64,000 nt of DNA, taken from Takifugu bimaculatus (taxonomy: Eukaryota > Chordata > Actinopteri > Tetraodontiformes > Tetraodontidae). The DNA is taken from positions 7,790,686 to 7,854,685 of the forward strand of contig CP034975.1 of assembly GCA_004026145.2 (NCBI GenBank). The letters run 5' to 3'. Every line of letters begins with the position of its first letter. Within the stretch, counting starts at the first letter, position 1. Below are positions 1 through 13,058 of the stretch, one piece after another. The notes beneath the pieces are model-generated. The model worked only from the letters and a program-made list of their open reading frames with translations, did not search any database and was not told the origin of the DNA. Made by a program: the position numbers and the translations under genes.

Positions 1-1506
1 CACCTTGGAGACGGGTTCTCCTGGGGGGGCTGCAGAGACACTGATTGGTCCTCATTTATCTTGTCTGTAGATCTTTGTTTCTCTCTTTGTCCTTTAAACT
101 CTCCGAAGGGTCGGGGTTTCTCCTTATAACTTTGGAGTCGGTCCCGAGCGTTCGTCCCCTCGCGGGCCCCCGTCCTCCGCCTGCTGATGCTGCAGATTGA
201 CGGGCTGTGATTGGCTGTCGCTACAGCGCGTCCCCCCGAACATCCGTCACCCAGGCCTGAGCTGCTGATGTGTGGCATCGGTCCAGGTGTGACAGTGCAC
301 CCGGCGACCCCCCCACCCCCCGCCCCTCCCACAGCACCGGCACCCTTTAATCCCCATTGATTTCCCGCACTTCTGCTTAAAGGATTAAAGGAGACGGAGG
401 CGTGGACATGAGGGCAGCAGAGATAAATGTGTGGATGCCTCCATCCCTCCAGGAATCATTCTGATCTCATCATTTCACATTTTAGGCGATCCTTTTACAC
501 TTTTGTCCTCTTTAATCGGCCCGGAAGCTCAGCTACATGTGGGCCGGCCTTTAATCTTAATTCCAGCCTGTAGTCTGACCCTGGAAGAGAGAGTGAAGGA
601 TGAGTAGTGACAGGAAGGAAGGATGGATGGATGGATGGAGCAAAAGAGAAGGACAGTGGGTCTGCTGCTACCAGTCTCTGGTGGCCTCCTCTTAATGGCC
701 TCACACTTCATTCACATCCATCGGGTGAGTGGTTCTGAGTGACGGCGGCGGCGGCGATCAGCTCTAGTGGCGTTTCATTCAAGTCGCTCCAACACAAATC
801 AATATGGGACAATCAGACTAGAGAGCCGGGCGGGTTCTTCCAGCAATTACCTTAGCGGTCTTGCGGCCCAATGGGACAGACATTGCCGATGGACCCTGGC
901 AGGGTTCTGCAGAGGAGCCAATTTTCTGGTTAATGATCAGAAACAGCTGAAGAAGCAGCAACTTCGAACCAACCAGGACGGTGTCTAAGACTTCCTGCCG
1001 GAGCTGCTGCTGCGGCTGGTAAAGGTCCGATTTTAAAGATCAGTTTTTGCATCGTCAACAGTCAACTCGGGTACGTTAAAGATCAATGCTGGGAATTAAA
1101 AGATCAAAGCTGCGAACGGTGATTCTAGTTGTTTCAGATTTGCATTTTTACGCATGTTTAAACATTGAAAACCTGGTCTGTTTGCACACACTGTGAGTGG
1201 TGTTTTTCTTCGGTGTGGGGGGAAACAATACTGCACCATGATTCAAATTAAAATGGATTAACAGAAATACTTTCAAGGTTATAGCGGCATTATTTAACTC
1301 ATAAATAAAGCAAAAATAAATTAGCCCAACTGCATTTTCATTTTCTTTTTTTAGCTTGCACATTTTATGATAAAAAAAAAACCCCAAACATTTTTGTTTC
1401 CCACCCTGCAAAAAGGTTCAATAATTTGAATTGGCGACCCCAATTTTTCCGGTCAGCCGCTCTTCGTTTTGGAACTCGCGGATAATCGCAGCCGTACGGT
1501 AATAAC

Positions 1507-1660
1507 GGTGGTAGCCCAGTCTGTTGGGCTGAGAAGCAGAGGGTTCTAGGTTCAAGCCCTCATGCAGCCAATACTTGAATGGAGTTCTAGCAGTAGGGTG
1601 CCAGGACACCTTTAGAGCACTGCTGAGTCCCCCTTGAGCAAGGCACTGAACCACAAACTT
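1507..1660 (+). mobile_element. tRNA-derived SINE-like element, copy 1
   Basis: The stretch shares a colinear series of blocks with 39814-39945 (+) and 58025-58205 (-): GGGCTGAGAAGCAGAGGGTT, a degenerate pol III B-box-like GGTTCAAGCCC, then ACACCTTTAGAGCACTGC and TTGAGCAAGGCACTGAA. The 5' part resembles a tRNA gene (box A like TGGTAGCCCAG, box B like GGTTCAAGCC), as in tRNA-derived SINEs. It abuts an antisense LINE reverse-transcriptase remnant. The family name is not known to me. Confidence 0.65.
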
Positions 1661-1885
1661 CATATTTCCTGATAAACTACCAAGAGGGAGCGGGTATAAA
1701 ATAAACAGAATTGATCCAAGCACTGAACCTTGTGGAACTCCATGACAGATGTTGGTCTGTTGTTAAAGACAGACTGATAGGTGAGATGAGAAGCAGGTTA
1801 CGGCGGCGCCTTTCATCTTTAATTGAGGACCAGAATGTGATGGTCTGTTGCGTTGAAGGCAGCAGCGAGCAGCAGGACATCAGTC
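1655..1885 (-). mobile_element. LINE reverse transcriptase remnant (CR1/L2-like)
   Basis: On the minus strand 1713-1741 and onward encode G-V-P-Q-G-S-V-L-G-S-I-L-F-I-L-Y, the hallmark block of non-LTR reverse transcriptases of the CR1/L2/Rex type. About 100 bases upstream on the same strand (1841-1880) is a degenerate copy of the preceding block, A-A-F-N-A-T-D-H-H-I-L (families usually have A-A-F-D-T-V-D-H). The two blocks are in different frames and separated by a deletion, so this is a dead fragment. The SINE at 1507-1660 adjoins its downstream end. Confidence 0.7.
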
Positions 1886-3692
1886 ATCTTTATCTGATGC
1901 AAAATCATCCACATTTTTCACTTCATCTCGGCGATTTCACTCCTCTCCTGCCACATTTCCATTTGACTCCTCTAAGACCTCGGAGCAAAATGAAAATCGG
2001 CCTGAAGTGGAAATAACGCAGAACATCCAATCAGCTCCTCCTCCTCCTTCTTCTTTCCTGAGCTCCTGTGGAGCTCCTGTTTCCAACAGCTTTCAGGGGA
2101 ATTAAAGCAGGGTGGGATTTTTTTTTTTTAAAAAGTCAGATTAAATCCAGACAGAAAAAGAAATTGTTCTCGTTCTCTTTCTCCCTTTCTGTCTTGTTTG
2201 TCAGATGACTGAGTTTGGCGTTTACCTCAAGGTTCGCGCTAATCCGGCATGTCACAGACTGTCCAGGAGCTGTCTGGGGCTCTAGTCCAAGTCTGGGTGG
2301 CACTTGATCCATGTTCTCCACAGAACATCCAGACAGGTGGAGGAACGTGAAGGAGGATCCTCTTTGCTCCATCTGTCCTTCTGTTACTGACCGTCTCTTT
2401 CTGGGTGATTCATCTTCGCCATTTCCATCCTGAATATTTATATCCATCCGTCACACCAGAAGTGTCGGTCAGGTTTCAGTCAGATCCGTCAGAACCAGTT
2501 TGTCCATCTCAGCTCTTCAGTTCTACGTCTACATCTGGAACTGAAACGTCACCCTGGCTACATAACCATGATACTAGTTTATGGAGCTCATTCTCCAGTT
2601 TTACCTGCTGTTGTTCTATAAAACATCTCGTAGAGCTGAGGAGGAATTTCAAGGCCCTTCTGGACTTCAGTCCTTCCATCTGTCCTCAGACCTTCTACAA
2701 TCACTGAAGATGGTAATGAAATCATGGGGATGTAATTATTCACTGACATCAGGGCGACGGTACACTCTGCGTACGTGTCAACCTTAAAGATGGCCGACGG
2801 AAAACAACACCAGCTGGTACCTCACGTTTCACGAGGGGACAGAACGCACTGCTGTGCTTTGGTGCGGAACATCAATTCTCTTTGATCTGCGTGCGCGTGC
2901 CTGTGTGATGAGTTTATTACTGTGTCTTTGATAATGACTTCACTGTAATCATAATCATAATCAGCTGAATACGCTATCAAAAACCCGCGCTGAAGCTCGT
3001 GTCGTCTAAAAAAAGACACGTTCCACATCTGAAGTTCAGCGTTCCGTCTCCTGCTCCCTCTCACCGTAATAATCTGTTTTTCTAGAGGAGCTGGGGTGAT
3101 ATTTAATAGTAAATGTCAGAGAGCCCCTGGGACACACTGTCCAGCTTAAGTGAGCAAAATTAGCGGGAAATTTCTGTTAACGACGTTGTGCTTCTCTGTT
3201 GTATTTCTGGTTTTGGTCACCACACTCACATTTTCCGCCTGGACGTCAGGTCAAAATTAGAATGTAATCACCCCACTGACTGTCTGGGGGGAACTAAAGG
3301 CCCTGATTGCAACATGTCCTCAGAGGGAAAGAAATCTTCCTCTCTGTTTTACGGGATCAACAACAAATTGTTTTTTTTACAGTGTATATGTCTCTGGTGA
3401 GCGATCATGACGGTTTTTATCTTTCCGAGGATGTTAGTTTTTCAGCATAGATGCTGTAGAAGCATCAGTGGCTGGGAAACACTTTATAGTGTGTTCTAAA
3501 CCGTTAGCCTGACTGGGCTGAGTTGCCCTTTGTGACGTCCCAAACACGCTTGTACTTCGTAAATATTTTTGGAATGGCGTTTTTACAGGAAAGCGCAGGT
3601 GAACCCAGCAATTATGGGAGCGCCGCTGATCGAAGAAAATCAATCCATCCATCTCGTAGTTGCTTTTCCCGTTATGAAAATAAAAGAGTAGG

Positions 3693-3694
<2 letters not shown>

Positions 3695-3752
<58 letters not shown>
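3695..3752 (+). repeat. (GT)n microsatellite
   Basis: About 29 uninterrupted GT units. An apparent open frame through it is an artefact of the repeat. Confidence 0.95.
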
Positions 3753-3753
<1 letters not shown>

Positions 3754-5205
3754 GAGGGGTTGGATCCTATCCCGGCTGCCTGGATGAGTCGCCAGCCCCT
3801 CAAGTAATTTTATAAAATCACCAATTTTTAACTCTGTGTTGCCATGATGATGGATGGGTTAAAGGTTGTTTGCGTGCAGGTCCAGCTTGATCAGCCCGCA
3901 GCAAGTTTTTTGGTTGGGGGGGTCCTTTTGGGCTACCCGGAGCCGAAGAATTCCAGGACGCCACTGAACAAGATGCAAATGTGAGGCGACGTTGGCAAGA
4001 AAGGGAGCAAATGTAGCATGAAGCGAACACATTTTCATGTATTTATTCCAAAAAGCGCAGGAGCGCCGCTCTGGACGCTTCTGTCGGGATGCAGATGAAT
4101 CAGCAGCTGTTTGTTTTCGGGGGTGGGGGGGGGGGGCTCATTCCTCAATAAAACATTTAAATGAAAACAGTGAAGGAGAAGAAAAGAGCAGCCAGATTGC
4201 TGTTAAATATCACTCTTTATTACCTCCTTATCGCATTAACATTTAACATTTTCCATTTCTCCTGCGGCGGCTCGGGTAAGTGAAACGGGGGCAGTGCTCT
4301 TTCCTGAACGCCTCGTTGAACTATTAAAACAAACAGCAAACATTCATCTGGAAGCTGAGCAGAAAGACTTTGCTTCCTTAAATCGAGCCCGTAAACTTTC
4401 TCCCCCTTCCCTTTTTACATGCCGTGTGTCCTGTGGCCACCTCCCGATGGACAGAATCAACGTAAAAAAAATGTGGATTTCAGCTTTTCCCACTTGTTTT
4501 ATGGTTTGAAGGCGTGAGGTGCGTTTGTGCGCAGAAGCTGCTGGAAGACAACAAACCTCTGTAAATTACTGGTTCATCCAGCCTTTTTGTAAACACTCAT
4601 AGGTGACTGTAAAGCAGAGAGCAGCCTTCCGTGTGTTTATAAATAACCAAATGAAAAAGCTAAATTTGGAAACACAACAAGGATCTGATCTGATGTCACA
4701 GTGGCTGATTTGTGTTGCAGATGTTCTACTACCCCCAGATGTTCTACTACTACCCCTATCAGGTTGAGGCAAAATATTGCCTCAGTTAGGGTTAACGTTA
4801 CCTTAACTGAACAACTCATGTAAACCTATTAGTCTGACTAATAAAAACGCACATATTTTTGTAAATTGCAGTTTAACCAGGCAAAGCATGTGTGCGTGCT
4901 CCACAACTCCTGTGTCGACCTATAACCCCGGAACAAAAACATCCAAGAAAGTCGGCGTTAGCATTTGGTGTTTTTGTCTGACTGTTGCAATCGTGACCAC
5001 GAGGGAGAGCGTGAACCTTATCTGCACAATAAATATAGCATACATTAGGTGCGAGATAAACAAAGCTGAATGTTTATCCATCTTCCTGTTGTTGAAAGGG
5101 GGTCATAGTAGCCTGCCAGAAAGATTCACATCGCCACCTAGTGTTGAGGAGGTGGACCTGTTCCCAGAGTCGATTCTGAATTCAGCTTCTTTAATCTGCG
5201 AGTAA

Positions 5206-5722
5206 ACATACCGATGTAAACCTACCGATGTAAACATACCGATGTAAACCTACCGATGTAAACAAACAGATGTAAATATACTCATTTAAACCTACTGATG
5301 CAAACATACCGATGTAAACCTACTGATGTAAACCTACCGATGTAAACCTACTGATGTAAACCTACTAATGTAAACATACTGATATAAACATACCGATGTA
5401 AACATACCGATGTAAACCTACTGATGTAAACCTACCGATGTAAACCTACTGATGTAAACATACTGATATAAACATACGATGTAAACATACCGATGTAAAC
5501 ATACCGATATAAACAAACTGATGTAAACCTACTGATGTAAACATACTGATGAAAACCTACTGATGTAAACCTACTGATGTAAACCTACTGATGTAAACAT
5601 ACCGATATAAACATACCAATGTAAACATACCGATGTAAACATACTGATGTAAACCTACCGTTGTAAACATACTGATGTAAACCTACCGATGTAAACATGC
5701 TGATGTAAACATACTGACTGAC
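5206..5722 (+). repeat. 14-bp minisatellite rich in TGTAAAC
   Basis: About 36 imperfect tandem copies of a 14-bp unit, consensus CGATGTAAACCTAC, with variants CGATGTAAACATAC and TGATGTAAACATAC and a few TGATATAAACATAC. Nearly every unit keeps TGTAAAC or TATAAAC. No open frame of note crosses it. Confidence 0.95.
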
Positions 5723-7048
5723 AACGTTAATTCGAGGCTGCAGCGTTCTCTTCTGGAACATGTTCGTTTTGACCGCTTCCTGTCTGGAGAGCTTCTGAAA
5801 TTGTGTGAAGCTGAAGGTTGGACCCTAAACGACCCATTATCCCGCTCCATTGGCATCGGGATAATGATTCTCACTCAGGTGCTTTTATTTTCAAGGGTAC
5901 AAACAAGAATTTGTCTCTGCTGCCAGAGGCAAATCTGAGTCAGCGGGGATGAACGCAGACTTGAGAACGAAAGGCTATTGTCCCCTCCTCCCCTCGACCA
6001 ATCTGCATGTCTTGTGCATTTAAGGTGAAATAATGTGGAGTGGATCCCTCCATCCACTCATTCTTCTTCTTGACATTGCTCCTCCGCTGTGAGGCGAAGG
6101 ATATTTCCGCTCCGTGCATAAAACAGATTGTGTCAGTCGTTATCGGCCGCCGCCTCTTGTGTTTCCGCCTGGAAGTCTGTGCCAGTTATTGTTGTAAACC
6201 CGCAGCTATCACCACCATCTCTGTTCCCAGAGACCAAACATCCATTCGGAGGGAGAACAACTCACACTTTTATCTTTATATTGTCGTAAAAGCGACCCTG
6301 GTGACCTGAAATGACCTCAGCACCACTTTGCTGGCGTTCTCCCAGCACTCAGCTGTTCCCTGTCCATGAACACACCTCAGCAGTGTGTTCTGAACGACAG
6401 GTATTCAACTCTTCCACTAGGTGGCGCCACATCTCGCCCGTTGTCTCAAAAACTCCTCGGACGTGTCAGCAGAAATAAATCGGGTTTTCCGAATTGACCG
6501 GAGGGAGTTCGGATCTGGTTGGCTCACACCAGGACACAACAAATCACACCTGGTTTCAGACCACGTGACCAGGATGTGCACGAGATGGTTGAACACTGTA
6601 ACTAGGAGGGGATGCGGTTCCACGGCTTTAATTCCACTCTTGGTGATTTCCTGACCTCAGTTCACCTCTGTTTCCAAGCGCTAACTCGGCGTTCTCCTCC
6701 TGCTGTTCTGATCATCATTTTCTTGATTATTTTCATCTGATCAACAACTCCACATGTCGGAGAACATTCATCTAACTTATCAACGTACTCTTCGCTTCTC
6801 TTTCTGTCCTAAAGGAGATACAGAAACACCGTCGCCATAGCAACGCATTTACTTGCTGCTGTTCACGAAAGAAGGAGGTTTATTCCACCAGCTGATTTTA
6901 ATGTGTTTGAGATGAATTTGTGTTACGGCGCTGGTGCTATATCCTCTATTATCAGGTTTTCCTGGCCTTTCCTGAGTTTATTTCCAGTCTAATCCTGGTT
7001 TTCCAGAAACGGTGAAGCAACAGATCTGCGTGTTTTTGCTTCTTCAAT

Positions 7049-7145
7049 TGTCAGTAATTAAAACCCCGATCGTTGGCAGTAATTACTCCACATTAGAAAT
7101 AATCACATTAGATAAAAGTGCTATGAAAGCCTGTAATTATCCGTC
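7049..7145. promoter_or_regulatory. candidate homeodomain site cluster
   Basis: Three TAATTA cores occur at 7055-7060, 7080-7085 and 7134-7139, together with a GATAA motif, in AT-rich sequence not recognised as a repeat. TAATTA is the usual core for many homeodomain factors. Regulatory function is only an inference from motif density. Confidence 0.2.
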
Positions 7146-8442
7146 TCACGGCCTCGGAACTCTGTGGCTCCGCCTGACAGCTTCATTCATGGATTTTCTG
7201 GAATTACTGGACTCTCTCCTGCTGATATGGCAGATCTGCTGCTTCCACTTCATTCAGCCATCTGCGCTCGTGTTGACCTTTTCCCTCGGCTCTTGATTTC
7301 AAGGGTTTGAGTCAGAGAGACCCAGAACCGATCGCTGTCGTCTCTCAGTCACGTGATCAAACCAAACGTCCGTGAGCGGCCACCACAATCAGCCGCCACA
7401 GGACATCACACGCTTAGCGTCTCTGCCGCGTTGAGTCTTTTCAGTGTTTCTTTTTCGCTGTAAAAGTAAAGTAATGTAAAATGAACGAAAAACAAGTTGA
7501 AAATACCTGGTTCCGACCTCCCTGGCGCTCCAGTATCAGCGTGGTGGTGTCCGCCGCCCGATTTCTCATCAGAATAAATCAAACCTTCGCAGGCAGAGTG
7601 TGACGAACCGCCGAATAGCTTCATTAGGAGCTCCAGAGCCAGCACGGGAGGACTGTGGCTTCAATCCCCGCGGCGCTCTGGCCACCAGAGGATGGTGGTC
7701 AGATGATTATTCCAACAGTTAATGTTTCGGACACGACTGTGACTCAAATCCGAGGGGTTAAAAGTGAACAGCAGAAGCCTGTTTCCTTTCCTTCGCCTTC
7801 ACGATTCTGACATTTGTGTCTGACATTTTGCGTCACCGCCAGCGCCGCCGCCCCTCCAGCAGGGTCTGATAAGACTGTCAGGGTTTAGAGGGCTGCTACC
7901 TCCTTAGTGGAGCCACAGTCCAGAGTTCCCTCAGCAGCATGTTCGGACGGATTCTCCGAAGGTCACACGTGTTCCTTGCTAAACGTGCACTAAATGTAAA
8001 GAACCGCGCAGATCGATGCATGAAGACCCTGCAATGTTAATCAGTCTGGTCAATGGCGAGCACGCTTCGTTGTTCAGCGGCAACATAATGGGGGCGGGCT
8101 TTCGAATCCCCAGATCAGAGCGGACTTGGCATGCCGCCTCAGGAACCTGACTTTGTCTGGAGCATCGGATATCGTGTTTGGCGCCACGAGCGCTCCTGGC
8201 TGCATTAGCGTTAGCGTCGGGCTTGTGTCGAAAATTATTTATTTCCCACCTGTAACTAACCTGAAACGTCCTGTCATTGAACACAGCCTGTGAGGGGGCC
8301 CGGGGCTCTTCACCGGTGGGGGGGAGTCGGCCTTGTTAAAGCTGAGTGCAGACTATTATGCACCACAGGTGGCCATCTGAGTGAGCCACCTTATTTGGCT
8401 CCGATGTGGAAGTGGATGGGAGGCCAATTATTTCAGTGCTCG

Positions 8443-8476
8443 CCCTCCCCTCCCCTCCCCTCCCCTCCCTCCCCCC
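8443..8476 (+). repeat. (CCCCT)n homopyrimidine tract
   Basis: Short tandem CCCCT units forming an uninterrupted C/T tract, G/A on the other strand. Confidence 0.85.
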
Positions 8477-10749
8477 ACCGGCGAGTGTGTGGGCAGAACC
8501 GGGTCGTTTCCAGCATAATGGAGTTATTTGCCATCACTCTGTGTACATTTAAACATTTCTGCTTGGACCTTTCGGGAGGCGTCAGGTTAATATTTCTACT
8601 TCCTATAATCAGATGTTTTATGTTCGGCATATGTCAAACGTCCAAAGGACTCGCAGGCTGGGAACACATTATACTTAAATATTCATTTAAAAAGCTTTGA
8701 ACCTTTTTTTTAAATAGGTGCAAGCAGTGCTGGTTCACTGACAGGTGAAACTTTAAATGGTTTTACTTGTGGTTATTCAGTTCACTGGTGGATAAGCTCG
8801 TTTTTTTAATAGACTGAAAGAATTCGTCATCAAACAGTCCCAAATTCATGTAATTCAGAATTGTTCTGAAACTTTGCACATCACAGAAGGGGTGAAATAC
8901 TGCCCCCGGGTGGCTGGTGGACCTCTCAGACCAGCTTTATGTTGGCAGGTACCTCAGTTAGCTTTTTCACCATCACGGGGGCTTTTGCTGAGAGCGCGTT
9001 GCCGCTGAGGCTGAAGGATGAGGATTTCTGCTCCGTCACGTCTGGTCGGAGGGAGCGGGAATGTCGGACATGCTGACTCGTTCAGACACTCGACTGTAAT
9101 GAAAAGCAGAAAGATTTCTGAGAGCGGCGGAGCACTCGGGGGAGGCAGCTCCAGCTCTCTAAACTCCTCTGACGCTCTCCATCACATCTGAGCCGTTGAC
9201 TCCCAGCGGGAAGGCTATCACTGATAAATGGGAGGTCAGCACCGCCGTGGGGGGTGTGTAATGCTCGTCAGGCTGCGGGGGGGCGTGGCCTGTGGCATCC
9301 TGCCACCCTGGATCAGTGTTTCCTCGTGGAAGTAGCAGAGAGCAAATTCTTTGACCTTTTACGGAACCGACAGAGGTCTGCGTGTCACAACGGGTCGGAC
9401 ACCTGAAGGGGCTGATGGTCCTTTGGCGACGGGGGGCTCCTGGTTCCCATCTTCCAAACTCCAAGGAAGGACTTCTATCTAAAAAGGTTTCTTTTAAGCA
9501 GAAAGTTTTCAAAATGGCTGCAGGTGAAAACGCGCCTGTCTTCTTTGCGCTCGCTGTTCCTGCCTTTGTGGGGGAGCCTGGAGAGCTTCTGTCGTGAAAA
9601 CTCTGAGGGAAACGGCTCAAGTTTGGACCCTTGAGGAGAAACTTTGAGAGCGGATGATGTAATGCTCAAACCAAGCGTTCTTCTGCTCAAAGTTTGAAGT
9701 TTCCACACCCAGCAAGTGACCCAAAGGCTCCTCCACCTGGCACGGGTTGTACCAGAACCATCATGTGATGGCCTGAAAATGGGCTTTGTGAATTAGGGAT
9801 TCAGACTGATGGTCGCTGGAAATTTCAGTTGTTGGAGCAATAAAATCAGAGAGCTTTTGTGGGGGGAAAATAAATGTGGTGGCGTCGAAAGCAGACGACA
9901 GTGGCCTTTTGATCTCCAAACGTTTGGCCGCTCTTCACTTCGTCCTCCGCCTCCTTTCATCTGGGCGCTTCCTGGCGACGACTGAGGCCGTTTGACAGTA
10001 AAAGGCTTTAATGGACGCAAGGGCGCTGCGCCGTCCAGCGGCGGCCCACCACAAAGAGCCGTCTCAGAGATGCTGGCAGCAGATACTGGAGGGGGGGGCG
10101 AGGGTGGGCGATGAGATGCCGGTTTGAATTTGTGCGTGTTTCAGAAGAAAAGCTGCACCATCTCAGACTTGTTTTCAGCGTTTCTATGCCGTTACAGGGG
10201 TTTATTGGCGCTAATCAGACGTGTTTGTTGGCGCCTCGTGGAAAAGCGTGGAAGCGTGGAAAAGGGCCGCTGCAGATAAACGGGGTCCGCGTTCGCGTCC
10301 GCTGAGGGAACGTTTCATAAAGAACATCATCGGTGTTCTCATGGAGCGCTGGCTTACAGAAAAGGTCACGTTTGACGTGAATGGTGACAGGTTACAGGCG
10401 TGCGGCGTCCCCGCGGATCCAAATCAGTCGCCTGATTATCAGAGAAAATCTGGAATCAGCGTTTCTTGTCTGCCGGGATGGTTTCCGTGATTACCGCACG
10501 AAAAAACCCGCACATCTGACTTGGGGAGAGTATCTGCGACCAGGATTAGAGGCAGACTTCCTCACAGATGTCAGATGGCAGGTGAACACAGCCGCGACCT
10601 ACAGGCGCATCGTTAAAAAGAACAAATGGGGGGGGCGGAGCCTGTCGTGATGGAAACAGCAGGAAACTGGACTAAATTTAAACTCAGCAGCGTTGCCTCA
10701 GAATGCTGAATCTGTTGACCTCCACACGCTGCCCGCAGTACACCGCTGT

Positions 10750-10755
10750 CACACA

Positions 10756-10793
<38 letters not shown>
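10750..10793 (+). repeat. (CA)n microsatellite
   Basis: Tandem CA units with one CG interruption near the 3' end. Confidence 0.9.
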
Positions 10794-11188
10794 AAAGGAG
10801 TGTTATGTTGTAGACAAACACCTGACCTTGTTTACGGCAGGACGCTGTTGTTGTCGTCCATCTGTGATGAGTTAGCTGTGAGGGAGGAGGCTCCGCCTCC
10901 AGCTGAAACGCGGCTGCCGGTAAAGGTCGTTACCAGCGGGACCATTTCAGGCCAGGAAATTGCACCTGTGGATTCCGCTTCCTGTTCCGCGTTCGATGGA
11001 GCGGAGAGGGTTTTGATGGACAGCTGTGGAGCAGATCGACCTTCTGCCTGTAAATATGCTCCGGGCCATTCGGCGGCCGGAAGAGTTCTGCTGGATAAAG
11101 TTTCCCACTAAAACCGAGTTTGTTGGATTCAAGACGCACCTGATTTCAGAGCTGTGATTCATCCATCTGAGGGGGGACAACAGACGCT

Positions 11189-11192
11189 ACAC

Positions 11193-11224
<32 letters not shown>
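11189..11224 (+). repeat. (CA)n microsatellite
   Basis: Tandem CA units with one G interruption near the 5' end. Confidence 0.9.
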
Positions 11225-12461
11225 GGCGGTGCTCACCGATGCCCGTCACACACCACCGTTTTTGATCACATCCAAATAAATCGGCTGATCGATACGATCG
11301 GAACCTTTTCCCGTATAGGATGGAAACCAGTTGGCGGCGACAGACGGCGTCTGTCTGCGACTCGGCGAGCTCTGAAGGATGGCGCCCGCCCGGCCAGCGT
11401 TGCTCCTCACCTCCCGCGAGGCTCCGAGAACAGCTCAGTTTATCAGGATCAATACTGGAATGTCAAGCTAATCAAGCCAATCCTTGTGAAGTCTTTACAT
11501 TCTGCCTCTTGTCGGAGCTCACAACATCGACGCCGTCGTGCGCGCCGGTCATTAACCAGTAAACAGCGCAGTAACCTTTGCCGTCGCCAGAGCGGGTCAG
11601 AGCGATCCATTAAGGTGACAGCGGCCGAGGCGCCGGTGGGCGAGAATCATTACCTTTGACAAATGACGGTTATTATGTCACCTCTTCTCATACAGATTAT
11701 TGTGGCGCGGCGCCGTAACGCGCCCATCAGACGTGACGTGATGAACATTTGCGAGTGAACTCGGAGAACACGCGATGCATCATAGGCCATCGGCCAAGTT
11801 TGGCGGCTAAGGAGCCGCCCTTGTTGTTTTTAACGCCACTCAGCCTCGCCCAATCAGAGGCCGCGCACGTGTAGGTCAAAGGTCACAGGCACATCAAGCT
11901 GCTACGTGTCCTGTGTTGGTTCCTGAGGATCAGAGTCCAGCACCCCTGCTCACCTGGCCGATCTCAACGCTCTTCACGCCGATTGGTTGACAAATGGGTT
12001 GCTGAATTCTACGGAACGCTTCTCTTTTTTCTGTCGTCTCCACCCGCTCGTCCTGGATTTCATCGCTAAGGGTAAGAAAAACAAGCGCACCCGCCGCATC
12101 GACTTCTGTCTGGCGGCAACTGACACTAATACGAGTGACTCGGTTCTCGGCTAACTGGAACAAACGAGATGGCATTTGCGGTTTCCTGTGATGGCAGGAA
12201 GTGGTGCTGTGTGTCGAGGGATCGGTCCAGCCCGGGGCAGCTGCTGGGAACATCTGGAAAAGAGCACAATCGCCGTTCCAACATCCACGTGACGCGTTCG
12301 CTCATTTTGGAGTGACTTGTAGGGACGAGGAGGACAAACAAACACCTCAATCTCTTCTTCAAAGGACCTGTTTTCATCTGCAGCTGATTGTTTCTGCCGG
12401 CCTCCTCAAAAAGGCGTAATAGAGTTTTAATTGATTATGGTGTCAGTGGAGCTGCGGTAGT

Positions 12462-12500
12462 TCAATTTCAAAAACTTTATTTGTTCCCTCGGGGCGGTTA
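12462..12500 (+). repeat. possible LINE/SINE 3' tail
   Basis: The block AACTTTATTTGTTCCCTCGG resembles the conserved tail many fish LINEs share with their partner SINEs (a TTTATTTGTCCC-like string followed by a G-rich string). Only the tail is seen, with no flanking reverse transcriptase, so the call is tentative. Confidence 0.25.
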
Positions 12501-13009
12501 AAGATCCGAGCTAATTATCGTTACGCTGGGGAGGATTCAACGCCGGCCCGGCTCCCTCAGAAACAACAGCTTCAATGATGGTGGGAGGATTTTCAGCATT
12601 TAATTACTTCTGTTTGGACACAAACAATCAGCTGTCAATGTCCAATAACCAATCAATAACTCAGAGATCAATATTCAGCCCGGACCTCAGCTTAAACCTC
12701 AAGTGGCGTGAAGCTAAGGGAAGCGAACGCGCCTCACCAAACACATCTCAGCCAACAGTTCAACACAAGTAGCCTAAATTTTGTTTAATTCGCACCCTCT
12801 TGACGGCGTTTTCCTTCATCTACCGGAGTGATGCTTTCAAATCAAGCTTCAAAGTATGAATGACCACATTCAGAGTCCCAGTCAAGCGATTTAGCATCAG
12901 ATGAGTGAGTTGGGGGGGGGAGTATCCCCTCGTCACCATCTGCAGGCTGTGATACCTCCAAAAATATGATTTTACACCCATCAGTCATGCAGGCTTAACT
13001 CGCTCTTTA

Positions 13010-13011
<2 letters not shown>

Positions 13012-13054
<43 letters not shown>
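13012..13054 (+). repeat. (CA)n microsatellite
   Basis: About 21 uninterrupted CA units. Confidence 0.9.

Positions 13055-13058
<4 letters not shown>

Noticed and set aside
5206..5722. CRISPR-like array
   Set aside because: Units are contiguous with no unique spacers, in a vertebrate intron; this is a minisatellite. The same applies to 41862-43805 and 47085-47876.
10441..10500. Possible miR-346 homologue (human MIR346 lies in a GRID1 intron); TGTCTGCC occurs here
   Set aside because: Only eight bases match the mature 5' end, the rest differs, and no hairpin is evident. No better match was seen in the intron.
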